Below are positions 55,393 through 64,000 of a stretch of 64,000 nt of DNA, in pieces. This DNA is from Anastatus disparis (Eukaryota; Arthropoda; Insecta; Hymenoptera; Eupelmidae). The position numbers and the translations under genes were made by a program. The notes below the pieces were generated by a model. That model was not told the origin of the DNA. It saw only the letters and a list, made by a program, of their open reading frames with translations, and searched no databases. Where the stretch lies: the NCBI GenBank assembly GCA_017163975.1, contig JAFFSR010000395.1:2054001-2118000 (forward strand). The letters are read 5' to 3'. How positions within the stretch are numbered: position 1 is the first letter of the stretch; every line of letters begins with the position of its first letter.

Positions 55393-55549
55393 TTCCTGGT
55401 TAGTTTCAAAGGTACTACTTATTAAATTTATCTATTAATTTTATCACATATATCAAAGTTATTCAAATAATTATTGTATAATTTACTTCCTGATATTCTA
55501 CTTCTTAAACTTAGTTTCATTTAACATTCATATGGTTATAATCATTTCA

Positions 55550-56780
55550 GGTTTTTCTTATTTTTGGAATTTGTGGTACTCTTTGTTGCGATGAGATTAT
55601 TAATATAAAATTGGATGATGTACAAGATATAGGTGATAAATTTCTGGTAACAATTCAGTACAATAAAAATGACTATCCTGGTCAATTTATAATATGTAAT
55701 CTATTCTACAATACGGTTAAAAAGTATATTTCATTAAGACCACTTGACAAATTCAGTGACCGGTTCCTTATTCAGTACCTTAAGAGGAGGCCATATAGCT
55801 CTGTTCTTGTCTAATCTAAATTTTTGTTATTATTAATAAATTAAATATTGTTATACAAAAGTAAGGGTACAGCCTAATAGATTTCAGTACAAGTAAAGGA
55901 TCCTATTCTATGAAAAAATATAAAATTTTCATTAGTTTCAGACCTCACTCAAAAACTAATGAAAATTTTGTATTTTTTCATAGAATAGGATCGTTTGCTC
56001 GTCTATAGGGCTATAACCTTACTTGTTTATAACAATATTTAATTTATTAATAATAATGAAAATTTAGATTAGACAAGGACAGAGCTATACGGCCTCCTCT
56101 TAATGGTAAATGTAGTCGCCGACCTATGGGAAGACATGAAATTGATGAACTTCCAGAAATGATAGCATCGTATTTAAATTTAGAAAATGCAAAGAGATAT
56201 ACAGGTCACTACTTTCGTAGGACAGCAGCGACACTTCTCTCTGAGTCTGGAGATCTGGAATATGTCTAATATTCTCTGGAATCTGTCTAATATTCAGATG
56301 ATAAAACAATCGGAAAGGTGGAGATCAGATTTTATTGTTCAAGTCTATATAGAACATTCTATTCGTAACAAAGAATTGATTTTTAATGGTATCGTTCATG
56401 AAACTACAAAAAAACTCACAATCATTTAGGACCATGTATAAGTTTAATGTCTACGGAGACTACTATGAATCCAAATACACAAGCTATGAACATTGTTAAA
56501 AGTTCTTCAAGGAGTTTAAAATTTATTAACACTATTATAGATTCACCAAGCAGTACATACGCATCCACTGTCCAGGAAGAAAATAAAGAAATAAATGATT
56601 TGAATTTGCAATGGTCTGATTTTTCAGATGATTTTATGACAAATAATCTTGATCCAATTTCAAGTAATATAAGTATAAATTGTACTGCTGAAAGAAAAAG
56701 ATACATACATTTGTCATTAATTACAAAAACTTTTTTCAGGAAATGAAACAGTGAATTTTTTTATTGTCAATAATAAAAGA
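55550..56780 (+). pseudogene. Crypton tyrosine recombinase, catalytic part
   Basis: Reads VFLIFGICGTLCCDEIINIKLDDV (the first catalytic Arg, expected in the GxLRxxE position, appears as Cys), then NKNDYPGQFIICN, KYISLRPLDKFSDRFLIQYL up to the MITE at 55784-56099. After it: NGKCSRRPMGRHEIDELPEM, AKRYTGHYFRRTAATLLSES (HxxR motif) and, in a shifted frame from ~56296, WRSDFIVQVYIEHSIRNKEL (catalytic Tyr in VYIE). Polar C-terminal sequence follows to a stop at 56744-56746. Precise removal of the MITE with one TTAA gives a continuous frame, so the MITE is younger than most of the decay. Confidence 0.8.
55784..56099. mobile_element. TTAA-flanked foldback MITE, distant family C relative
   Basis: 316 bp; ends gaggaggccatatagctctg and its inverse; inner motif tgttcttgtctaatc similar to family C. 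Flanks TTAA at 55780-55783 and 56100-56103. The arms also contain aggatcctattctatg stems. Confidence 0.9.
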
Positions 56781-57060
56781 ATACAACCATCGATAACTAA
56801 AGGTAGACCTCTTCTTAGTAAAAATAAGCAATTTCTATTGAAACTATTTGTTAAATTAGATTTTACAAGACTAATAGTTCAGCAACCTCCATATAAAGAA
56901 AAATTTTAAAAACTATGAGAATAATGACTCGAATAATGAAAATCACAACAATACAAATACATTGACCAAATTCGATGTAGAATTTGAGAATTGTACATTC
57001 AACAATTGTATTTTTAATCCTTTCAGAACGGAATTTTTATTTCATCATGAAAAGTTCTGA

Positions 57061-58476
57061 TAACCATTTAGCGATGATAAGTGTTCATTTATTAAGCAAT
57101 TTTTGCGATGAAAAAAATTTGTTTTCACTTTTTTCTTTTCAAGTTTTCTCAGTTTCTATCAAAGATATAATAACTTAGGCACTCAATTTAAGATTAGAAA
57201 TAGTCCACTTCAATCTAATACACATATTTTTTTTACAAAATTTGAAGCCACTTTTGCACAATTTCAAAAAAACCAAAAAATGTCAATGTACATTGTAATG
57301 TACATTGGTTCTGAAAGGGTTAATGTAACTTCTTGTGAATCAAAGAAGCAAAGACACTCAAAATTCACAAGAGTGAATGTAAATGTATAATGTAAAATAT
57401 TAAAAAGAAAAAAATCAGGTAAAGTATATTTTTATTAAACAATTAAAATTAGAAATTTTATAAATTATCTTTTTACAATAAATTATTGTATATCATAAAT
57501 CCAATTTTTAATTTATTGAAATAATTATTCATACTACATAAAATTTTAAATTGATCCATAAGATGCAAGTAGGATTCCAGTTGATATTCCTTTCAAAGTG
57601 ACTGTAGTTGAAGCTATCGTACTAAAAAACTTGTACGAGCTAGTTATCGTTTAATTCAAATATTAAAAAATACAAAATGTAAAGCTTAATTCTAGCTGTT
57701 AATTTACATGTAACTGAGTTTAATATGAACTGATAGTTTAACATGATATTTAAAACTCATTAGCTGATACCAAAAAAAAAAAATTATTACTAGTGATTAT
57801 TTAGCTTCGAAAGTTAGATTTATAGTTTTAAATTTTATTTTCATCAAAATATTGGGTTAAATTCTTAAAAAATATATAATATGTTATTAAAAATGATAAG
57901 AAGGTTTATTATTTTAGATATGGATACATAAGTGTTATTCGATAAAAACAAAAATGTTTTCTAGATTTGTAAAAATAAAATGTATTCTAAATTTAATTTC
58001 AATATTTTTATTAAATTTGTGATAAAATATTATAACAATTTGATGAAAAATTCTATTTTATTAATAAAAAAATTATTGAAAACCTTATATCAATTTATTT
58101 AAAAATGTCATCGTTTCCAAATCTATTTAATCATGTATATTTTATACAAATAAGATGATTAATAAAATTTATTATCTTGAGGTGATATGCTTTTGATGCC
58201 CGCTCCCGACAGCACAACCTCACCTCCGGCTCAGCCATCAAATGTCGGCGGGCATCAAAAACATATAGTGTAGTAATAGTAGCAAGAGTTATCACAAGTC
58301 GATCGCCAGAGCGCGATAATGACGCCAAGCCACAAAAGGCCATTGGTGAAAATACTTAAGGCCACGCGTGAAACTAATGATTGCGACGATATTTAATCAA
58401 TTAAATATTGATTATTGAACGTACTTTTGGCATGAAAAATAGTATACGACCCTTTGCCAGAAGGTTCCATACCCTG
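57061..58476. other. AT-rich stretch with one GC-rich hairpin
   Basis: No gene recognised. At 58194-58257 tgatgcccgctcccgaca is mirrored by tgtcggcgggcatca, a strong hairpin. The 70-codon frame nearby on the minus strand shows no domain. Confidence 0.45.
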
Positions 58477-60234
58477 CACTGAAAAAAATAGAATCCAGGA
58501 GTAAGAGGAAAAATCTATTCGATTCTTAGTTCTTGAATGAAATAGAAATCTAGTTGTACTTAATAACCATAATCATCCTGCAAAATCGCAGTAATCTAGG
58601 TTCTAATAGAAAATCCTCTATCTTCAAGAAGAATTCTATTACAATTTAGAGGATATGTATTTATTAATAAAAACCACAAAGAAATTTTTTACATCATAAT
58701 GTATTTACCTTGGTATTTACATCATTTAGAATTCGTTATATCAGAATGTATTTCTAATATTTTTGATAATTATCATATTACTGAGAATATGAGTGCAGAT
58801 ATTATGTATAATATTTTGAATGGTGTTCTCAGATATAATATGTCTTTATTATTTAAAAATATAATAGAAGTAACAGGTATTACATTAGAAACAATTAATT
58901 CTAGAATTAACAATTTTAATTATGGCACGTATGAAAATGACAGACCTCGTCCAATAACAGAGGCTCATTTAATTAACAATAGTGTAAATATGAACGCTTC
59001 GGAAATGCTTACTTTAATTTTGTATTTACCGTTGAATAGGTGATCTTATACTAGAAGATACAGAAAGCTGGAAATGATTTTTAATAATGAGAGAAATTAT
59101 AGATATAATTTTCTCAAAACAAATTCAAATTGAGCTGCTACCGTATTTAAAATCATTGATACAAAAATATTTAGATTTAAGATTAGAATTATTTCCAAAC
59201 GATCCTTTGAAACCGAAACACCATTATTTATTACATTACGTAGATTTATTTATAAAGATAGAACCAATAATTAACACTTGGTGTATGCGCTTCGAAGCAA
59301 AACATAGAGTTTTTATTTCTTATGGTAGATTCTCAAAAAATGAAGTTAATTTACCTCTATCTTTGTGTGAAAAAAATCAATTATCTCTTGCTTATACTTT
59401 TTTGGTTAAGAATTCAATTTAAAAAAAACATTGTTTATGGACCTTAAAGACACAATCTTTGAGTTCTTTACCTGAATTTCAAAAATTCAAATCAACTTTC
59501 AATTCTCGAAATAATTATCGTACATCGACGTTTATATTAAAATGAGTTGAGGAAAACGGAATCATATTTAAACAAGGTCTCTTTTTATGTTGGGAAAATA
59601 TTGATGTTCTATCTGTTTTCGTAGAAATAATTTATATATTTAAATATGATGAAAATGAAAATATTTATTTAATATGTAAAAAATGGCATTCTTTAGGTTT
59701 CAATGAGTATGTTCATGCGCATTGGATGGAAATGGAAAATGAATATGTTACATGCTGCTTTAAAGAATTGTACAGCGAGTAAATGATACATAAGATTCAA
59801 TTTGTTGATGGAAAAAATTATATTATGTTTTATATGTAAATATATATTATTAATTATTTTAATAATATATTTCTTAAAAATGATTAATTTTCTTACTTGA
59901 ATCATATGAATAAGAACATGTAAGCTAATGCTTACGTAGATAGAGATATATATATTCAATAATTTTAAATAAAAATTAAGTTAAAAAATTTCAAATGGAA
60001 TTTTTAGATTATTATTTATATAAAATATACTAGTTTTCCTCTTTTAGTATGCAGATTTAATTTTTTTAAAAGTTTAGCTAGGTGTTAACAGAATATCTAT
60101 TAGAAGGAAGTCGATATCATTGAAGCAGATTTTCCTCTTGAGTCAAGCGGAATTCTACTATGGCTTAAAACAAAACGAAAATCTTCTACCACCAAGCGGA
60201 TTCTCATTGGTTCTAGATTCTATTTTTTTCAGTG
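58477..60234 (+). mobile_element. CACTG-ended DNA transposon remnant (EnSpm/CACTA-like)
   Basis: Ends CACTGAAAAAAATAGAATC (58477) and the inverse GATTCTATTTTTTTCAGTG (60234), flanked by TG on both sides. Coding remnants of a transposase lie inside. CACTG ends and 2-3-bp duplications fit animal EnSpm elements. Confidence 0.7.
58699..59781 (+). pseudogene. Transposase C-terminal remnant of the CACTG element
   Basis: Several frames: 58699-59040 (MYLPWYLHHLEFVI; INNFNYGTYENDRPRPI), 59087-59419 (PYLKSLIQKYLDLRLELFP, then LKPKHHYLLHYVDLFIKIEP and WCMRFEAKHRVFISYGRFS), and ~59450-59781 (ENGIIFKQGLFLCWENIDV). PKHHYLLHY..L...EP...WCMRFEAKHR is a striking conserved block of a transposase family that I associate with EnSpm-like elements of animals. 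The N-terminal part, with the catalytic residues, is absent, so this is an internally deleted copy. Confidence 0.65.
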
Positions 60235-60436
60235 TGGCAAGCGTTTCATGACGGCTTCGACTTCGGCTCAGCAGTATACACGTACGCCAGAAAATTAAAC
60301 CTTCTGGCCATGGGTCGTAATTTACTATTTCAAAAAAATCTGATCAAAAAGTATATGGAGTGTAAGTGCAGTAAAAAGAGGTGTAAAGGGGCGAAAAGGG
60401 GTGAGAGGGATAAATTACATTAAAATAGAGTAGGTA

Positions 60437-60545
60437 AGCTGTAAGGATTCTGGAACAGGCGCTACTGGAACAGGGCGCTACTAGCACACAAAGTGTGCTA
60501 GTCGCGCCCTGTTCCAGTAGCGCCTGTTCCAAAATCCTTACAGCT
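60437..60545. repeat. 109-bp near-perfect palindrome
   Basis: agctgtaaggatt...ctagcacac is mirrored by gtgtgctag...aatccttacagct around a 3-base loop, with only a few mismatches. It would extrude as a long hairpin. GC-richer than its surroundings. Confidence 0.9.
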
Positions 60546-60841
60546 ATTTTGGATGTGTATTGATAGATTTCGCTCCATGATCTGTATGGCGCGCCAGTCG
60601 CGTCTATTTATCGATCTATTTATCGATAAAGTAGATCGTTGACCTTTTCTATGTTGCGTAACTGCATGGCAAGCCAGTTAAATCAATTTATCGATAAAGT
60701 AGATCGTTGATCACTTGTATGAAGTATTAATTGCTTCTATTTACCAGTCATCAACCTAGTTAAGGATGAAAATGCAATAATCAACTATTTGTATGACATT
60801 GAAATGTCTCTCGTATAAAAGAAAATTTTTTTACTGTTACT

Positions 60842-60880
60842 ATGTCCCATAGCTTTAGTACAACTGCTGCACCAATTAAG
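60842..60880 (+). other. Exon-like segment with splice donor, copy 1
   Basis: ATG followed by 13 codons (MSHSFSTTAAPIK) ending AAG|GTGAGT, a consensus donor. A TATAAAAG lies 28 bp upstream (60814). No downstream exon could be assigned, so it may be coincidental. Confidence 0.3.
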
Positions 60881-61320
60881 GTGAGTGACTCTCTTTTTAA
60901 ATGTTAGATACCTGCTGATCAGTTACTTCAGTAAACTGTATATAGCGCGACCGTTCCCGAAAGACAAAGTGTGCCAGTTACGCCCTGTTCCAGTAGCGCT
61001 CTGTTCCAAAATCCTTACAGCTATTTTGGATGTGTATTGATAGATTTCGCTGCATGCTCTGTATGGCGCACCAGTCGCGTCTATTTATCGATCTATTTAT
61101 CGATAAATAAGATCGTTGACCTCTTCTATGTTGCGTAACTACATGGCAAGCTAGTTAAATCAATTTATCGATAAAGTAGATCGTTGATCACTTGCATCAA
61201 GTATTAATTGCTTCTATTTACCAGTCATCAACCTAGTTAATGATGAAAATGCAATAATCAACTATTTGTATGACATTGAAATGTCTCTCGTATAGGAGAA
61301 AAAATTTTTTTACTGTTACT

Positions 61321-61359
61321 ATGTCCTATAGCTTTAGTACAACTGCTGCACCAATTAAG
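61321..61359 (+). other. Exon-like segment with splice donor, copy 2
   Basis: Same 13 codons with one change (His to Tyr), ending AAG|GTGAGC. The TATA-like box is lost here (tataggag). Confidence 0.3.
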
Positions 61360-61440
61360 GTGAGCGACTCTCTTTTAAATGTTAGATACCTGCTGATCAG
61401 TTACTTCACTAAACTGTATATAGCGCGACTATTCCCAAAA

Positions 61441-61929
61441 GTAGCCAAGATTAGTCGAGCAGTAATTGTCTGCTTACCGATAAAGTAGAACAGCATCATC
61501 ACGTGTATGCCGATTTCAAACAAAATATAAACAGACGCACGTGCAGCTGTTTTGACGTATCATGTTTTTTTTTCATTCTAGTAAATATTCTGCACATATG
61601 TTAGTGAAATGAATAGAAATGTTTTCGTGTTTCAAGCAAAAAAAAAGTTTAAAAAAAAAAAAAAAACGGAAAGGTTCGAGAAAAATATAAAATTATATTA
61701 CTTATGTGTGTTCTCTAAGGTATATAAAGCGGAAAATACATCACCCATGAATGAGGGCATTGTTCTACGTAAAAGATTTATGATTCTTTTTGTAGTGAAA
61801 TAAGTTTTGTGTATAGGGTAAAATAATTTTTTATTTGTTAAAAATGTGAGAATAATAGATTATTCTTTATAAAAAATATAGTGTATATTATTTTATAAAA
61901 GAATATTCTAATAAGTGGAATTCGCGCAA
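61441..61929. other. AT-rich stretch, no gene seen
   Basis: No domain recognised; a 64-codon Lys-rich frame at 61609 crosses a poly(A) run and is probably chance. Confidence 0.45.
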
Positions 61930-62280
61930 ATTAAATATTCAATAAAAATGAAATTCGAATGTATAATTATTCAGTGTTAGTGTAAATTATATAAGAATAA
62001 AGTATTTATGTATAAAAAATATGTAGTGTATTAATGAAATTTTTATAAAAATATTTTAACAAGTGAAATATAAGTGTATAATTATTCAGTGTTACTGTAA
62101 ATTATTTAAGAATGATGAAGTATTCATGTGCATTAAGCATTTAATGGAAAGTGTAATGTTAACGTAAATTAAATATAAGTGTAGCATTCGTATAATTATT
62201 CAGTGTTAGTGAAATTTATGTAAACTAAATGTGTATATTAGTGTATTATTCATATAAAGGCATGTTATAATGCAAGTTAT
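61930..62280. repeat. Diverged ~115-bp tandem repeats
   Basis: Three diverged units share ataattattcagtgttagtg and gtaaattat blocks (about 61965, 62080, 62195). Confidence 0.7.
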
Positions 62281-62721
62281 AACGTGTTTTTTGATGCTAT
62301 AATAAAGTGTTTTTAATGTTATAATAAAGTGTATTAATTCTAGTTATAAATACATGTGTATATTTATAACTGCATGAAAATATTCAACCCAAAGTGAAAT
62401 TTATAAGTGGTCTTATTGTATTGAAAATGCAAGTTATTAAAATGCATGTTTAAACGTGTTTACGTGATGAAAAGCAAATCATTCAATAATAAAGTGTTTG
62501 TTTTAAAAACTTTGTGTATTAATAATCAAGTGAAAATAGCTTAAATATAGTATGAGAAAAGAAATATTGAAAGCAGTTTTTGAGTAAAAATACATGTGTT
62601 TTCTCTAAAACAAAGACTTGTTTATTTGAGCCAAATTTTTTTTTTGAAATGAATAATTCGGGAAAATTCTTGACAACCACTAGACTTTACGTAAAGTAAG
62701 CTGCTTTTCATTATTAAAGAG

Positions 62722-62726
62722 TCAGT
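62722..62726 (+). promoter_or_regulatory. Candidate insect initiator (TCAGT)
   Basis: gagTCAGTcgtg, a perfect arthropod Inr, 53 bp upstream of the ATG at 62775. No TATA box at -30. No convincing DPE. Confidence 0.4.
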
Positions 62727-62774
62727 CGTGTGTGACAAGTCGAGTGAACTCCAGTGCAAGTAAGAAGTGCAAGC

Positions 62775-63882
62775 ATGGATAACATCGACATCCTGCTCAA
62801 CGAAATCACAACGCTCCTTCAAGAAGATAACAAAAATAATCTGAACGATTATGTATTATCAACAACGCGCCCGGACACGGAACATCTCCCAGAACTCGAA
62901 GAATTCCTAGAGAAGTTGGATTTTCTACCAGCTTCGAAGGCAACGAAAAATGATTATAATTCTTTTTGCGAGGAGATTGAGAATGAGATGGTAAGTTAAG
63001 AATTTCTTATTTGATTAAAGTAGAAGTTTTATTTAAATAATTTTAATAATTTCAATTAGAAAAATTTATCAATTAACGTTAATATATTTAAAAAACTTTT
63101 TGTACTTCTGTAAAATATAAAATTTTAATTTTAAGGATATGTAAAACGGACACTACACCTGTACTTATAAATATTAACTTTCTTTTCATTTTATTGCTGA
63201 ATTTCAAGAAAAGAAATGCATTTGCTTGTAGTATGAAGATTATTCAGTTAAATTTTCAAATAAATTAATTCAATAATTTTTAAGATATTTGGATTTCTGT
63301 ACAAAATCGAAAAATTTTAATAAATAATTTTAAATCTCAAATTCTCAATAATCAATGAATTTATTTTAAAATTTAACTGAATAATCTTCATACTACAAGC
63401 TAATACACTTTTTACTGAAATTTAGCAATAAAATGGAAAGATAGTCAAATTTTATGCGTACAGGTGTAGTGTCCATTTAACATCTCCTTAATAAAATTAT
63501 TAAATTTACTTATTATTTTCTAATAATTCAAAATAATTAAAATATTGTTATGAGTGTGATATACCATTTTTTATTTAAATGATTTTAGTTAGGAAAATTT
63601 TCTATTCCAATAATTTAAAAATTTTTAGCCTGCTGCCGAAGTTAAAGCAACTTCAACATCATCAATGCCATCTTCCATACCAACGCCACCTTCAGAAATT
63701 TTTCACCTCACAAAGTTCCTGTAAGTATGAATAATTCAAAATTTTCAATCTCATAAATTATTAAATTTATTCTAATAGTTTCAAAAATTTTCTAGGATCA
63801 TACAAAAGCTAGAGCAATTTCAACATCATCGGTGCTATCATCCATACGAACGCCGCCTTCTGATATTTCTTACAATGTCTTC
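62775..63882 (+). CDS. Spliced gene of unknown function, 5' part (continues beyond the window)
   Basis: Exon 1 (62775-62990) starts MDNIDILLNEITTLLQEDNK, is acidic and leucine-rich (EHLPELEEFLEKLDFLP), ends in phase 0 at a GTAAGT donor. Exon 2 (63629-63720; acceptor aatttttag, donor cct|gtaagtatg) encodes an Ala/Ser/Pro-rich segment with STSSMPSSIPTPPSE. Exon 3 (63796-63882; acceptor attttctag, donor ttc|gtaagtata) is similar to exon 2 (STSSVLSSIRTPPSD). Exon 2 is 92 nt and exon 3 is 87 nt, so if both are used as drawn the frame of exon 3 would differ from that of the similarity; one boundary may be off by a base or two. The window ends in a further acceptor (ttttatag). I recognise no domain. 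GC content of exon 1 is above its surroundings, supporting a real gene. Confidence 0.55.
63135..63487. mobile_element. TTAA-flanked foldback MITE, family A copy 2
   Basis: 353 bp, inverted throughout, starts ggatatgtaaaacggacac, flanked by TTAA at 63131-63134 and 63488-63491. It lies in intron 1 of the gene at the right edge. Same family as 8334-8707. Confidence 0.9.
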
Positions 63883-64000
63883 GTAAGTATAAATAATCAT
63901 ATACATTTTTACTGAAAAATATAAAATTTTCGTTCTAATAAATTATTGAATTTAATCATTATTTTTCCGATCATTTAAAATAATTTTAATATTTTTATAG

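Larger units (their letters stand above)
54385..57060 (+). mobile_element. Crypton (tyrosine-recombinase transposon), disrupted
   Basis: Two separated parts of one tyrosine recombinase are readable, with a 635-bp foldback between them and a TTAA MITE inside the catalytic domain. Cryptons have no TIRs; ends are therefore approximate. The C-terminal part continues to ~57060 with a Cys-containing stretch (FENCTFNNCIFNP). Confidence 0.75.
60487..61440 (+). repeat. 476-bp tandem duplication
   Basis: Units 60487-60962 and 60963-61440 are ~95% alike. Each contains repeated atttatcgataaagtagatc blocks and an exon-like ATG segment with a splice donor. The first unit also carries the right half of the 109-bp palindrome; only the right half recurs in unit 2. 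Confidence 0.9.

Overview
The window looks like a eukaryotic, most likely insect, repeat-rich genomic segment. It is very AT-rich and intron-bearing and is almost entirely built of transposable elements in decay. The mix (CR1-group LINEs with PHD/FP25-type ORF1, a Tc1/mariner-like element, piggyBac, an Academ-like element, a Crypton, a Helitron with an Ulp1-type protease, many TTAA-flanked foldback MITEs) is what I would expect of a hymenopteran such as an ant. The species assignment is inference from recognised protein families; no host housekeeping gene is visible. No tRNA, rRNA or CRISPR was seen.

Layout. 0.18-5.3 kb: a LINE (CR1/Jockey group) with a duplicated 5' UTR, broken ORF1 and broken ORF2, set between CT-rich simple repeats. 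6.3-10.2 kb: Helitron remnant (Ulp1-like protease, K/N-rich linker, Helitron N-terminal and Rep domains) split by a TTAA MITE; the helicase is missing. 11.4-14.5 kb: Tc1/mariner-like element with a minus-strand transposase, an internal minisatellite and one end lost. 14.9-17.8 kb: LINE fragments in opposite orientations. 18.0-18.5 kb: Penelope-like GIY-YIG fragment.

18.5-39.5 kb: one large nest. A CACTG-ended foldback element with ~1 kb arms of ~310-bp tandem units holds, near the inner edge of its right arm, a 7.1-kb Academ-like DNA transposon (itself carrying two MITEs). Its right arm holds two small TA-flanked MITEs inserted at the same TA and a piggyBac element. The piggyBac holds a MITE, a 675-bp foldback and a second LINE; that LINE has an uninterrupted ORF2 and carries yet another TTAA MITE in its ORF1. 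Several empty sites can be read directly, either from the opposite arm or because removing an insert restores a reading frame.

39.5-64 kb: a 0.9-kb foldback of palindromic decamers; a 4.7-kb DDE transposon with double-unit TIRs and a MITE; an AG microsatellite; a 1-kb TIR element remnant; a third LINE type (CCHC gag-like ORF1, endonuclease deleted); more foldbacks; a Crypton (tyrosine recombinase) with two inserts; a CACTG-ended element (EnSpm/CACTA-like); a 476-bp tandem duplication with a near-perfect palindrome; and at the right edge a spliced gene of unknown function, with a candidate initiator, two similar mini-exons and a MITE in intron 1. This last locus is the best candidate for a live gene. 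The LINE ORF2 at 35.5-38.3 kb is the only intact long transposon ORF.

The genes do not form a pathway; they are a record of successive insertions. Many reading frames are broken by stops and shifts, and I describe them as found.
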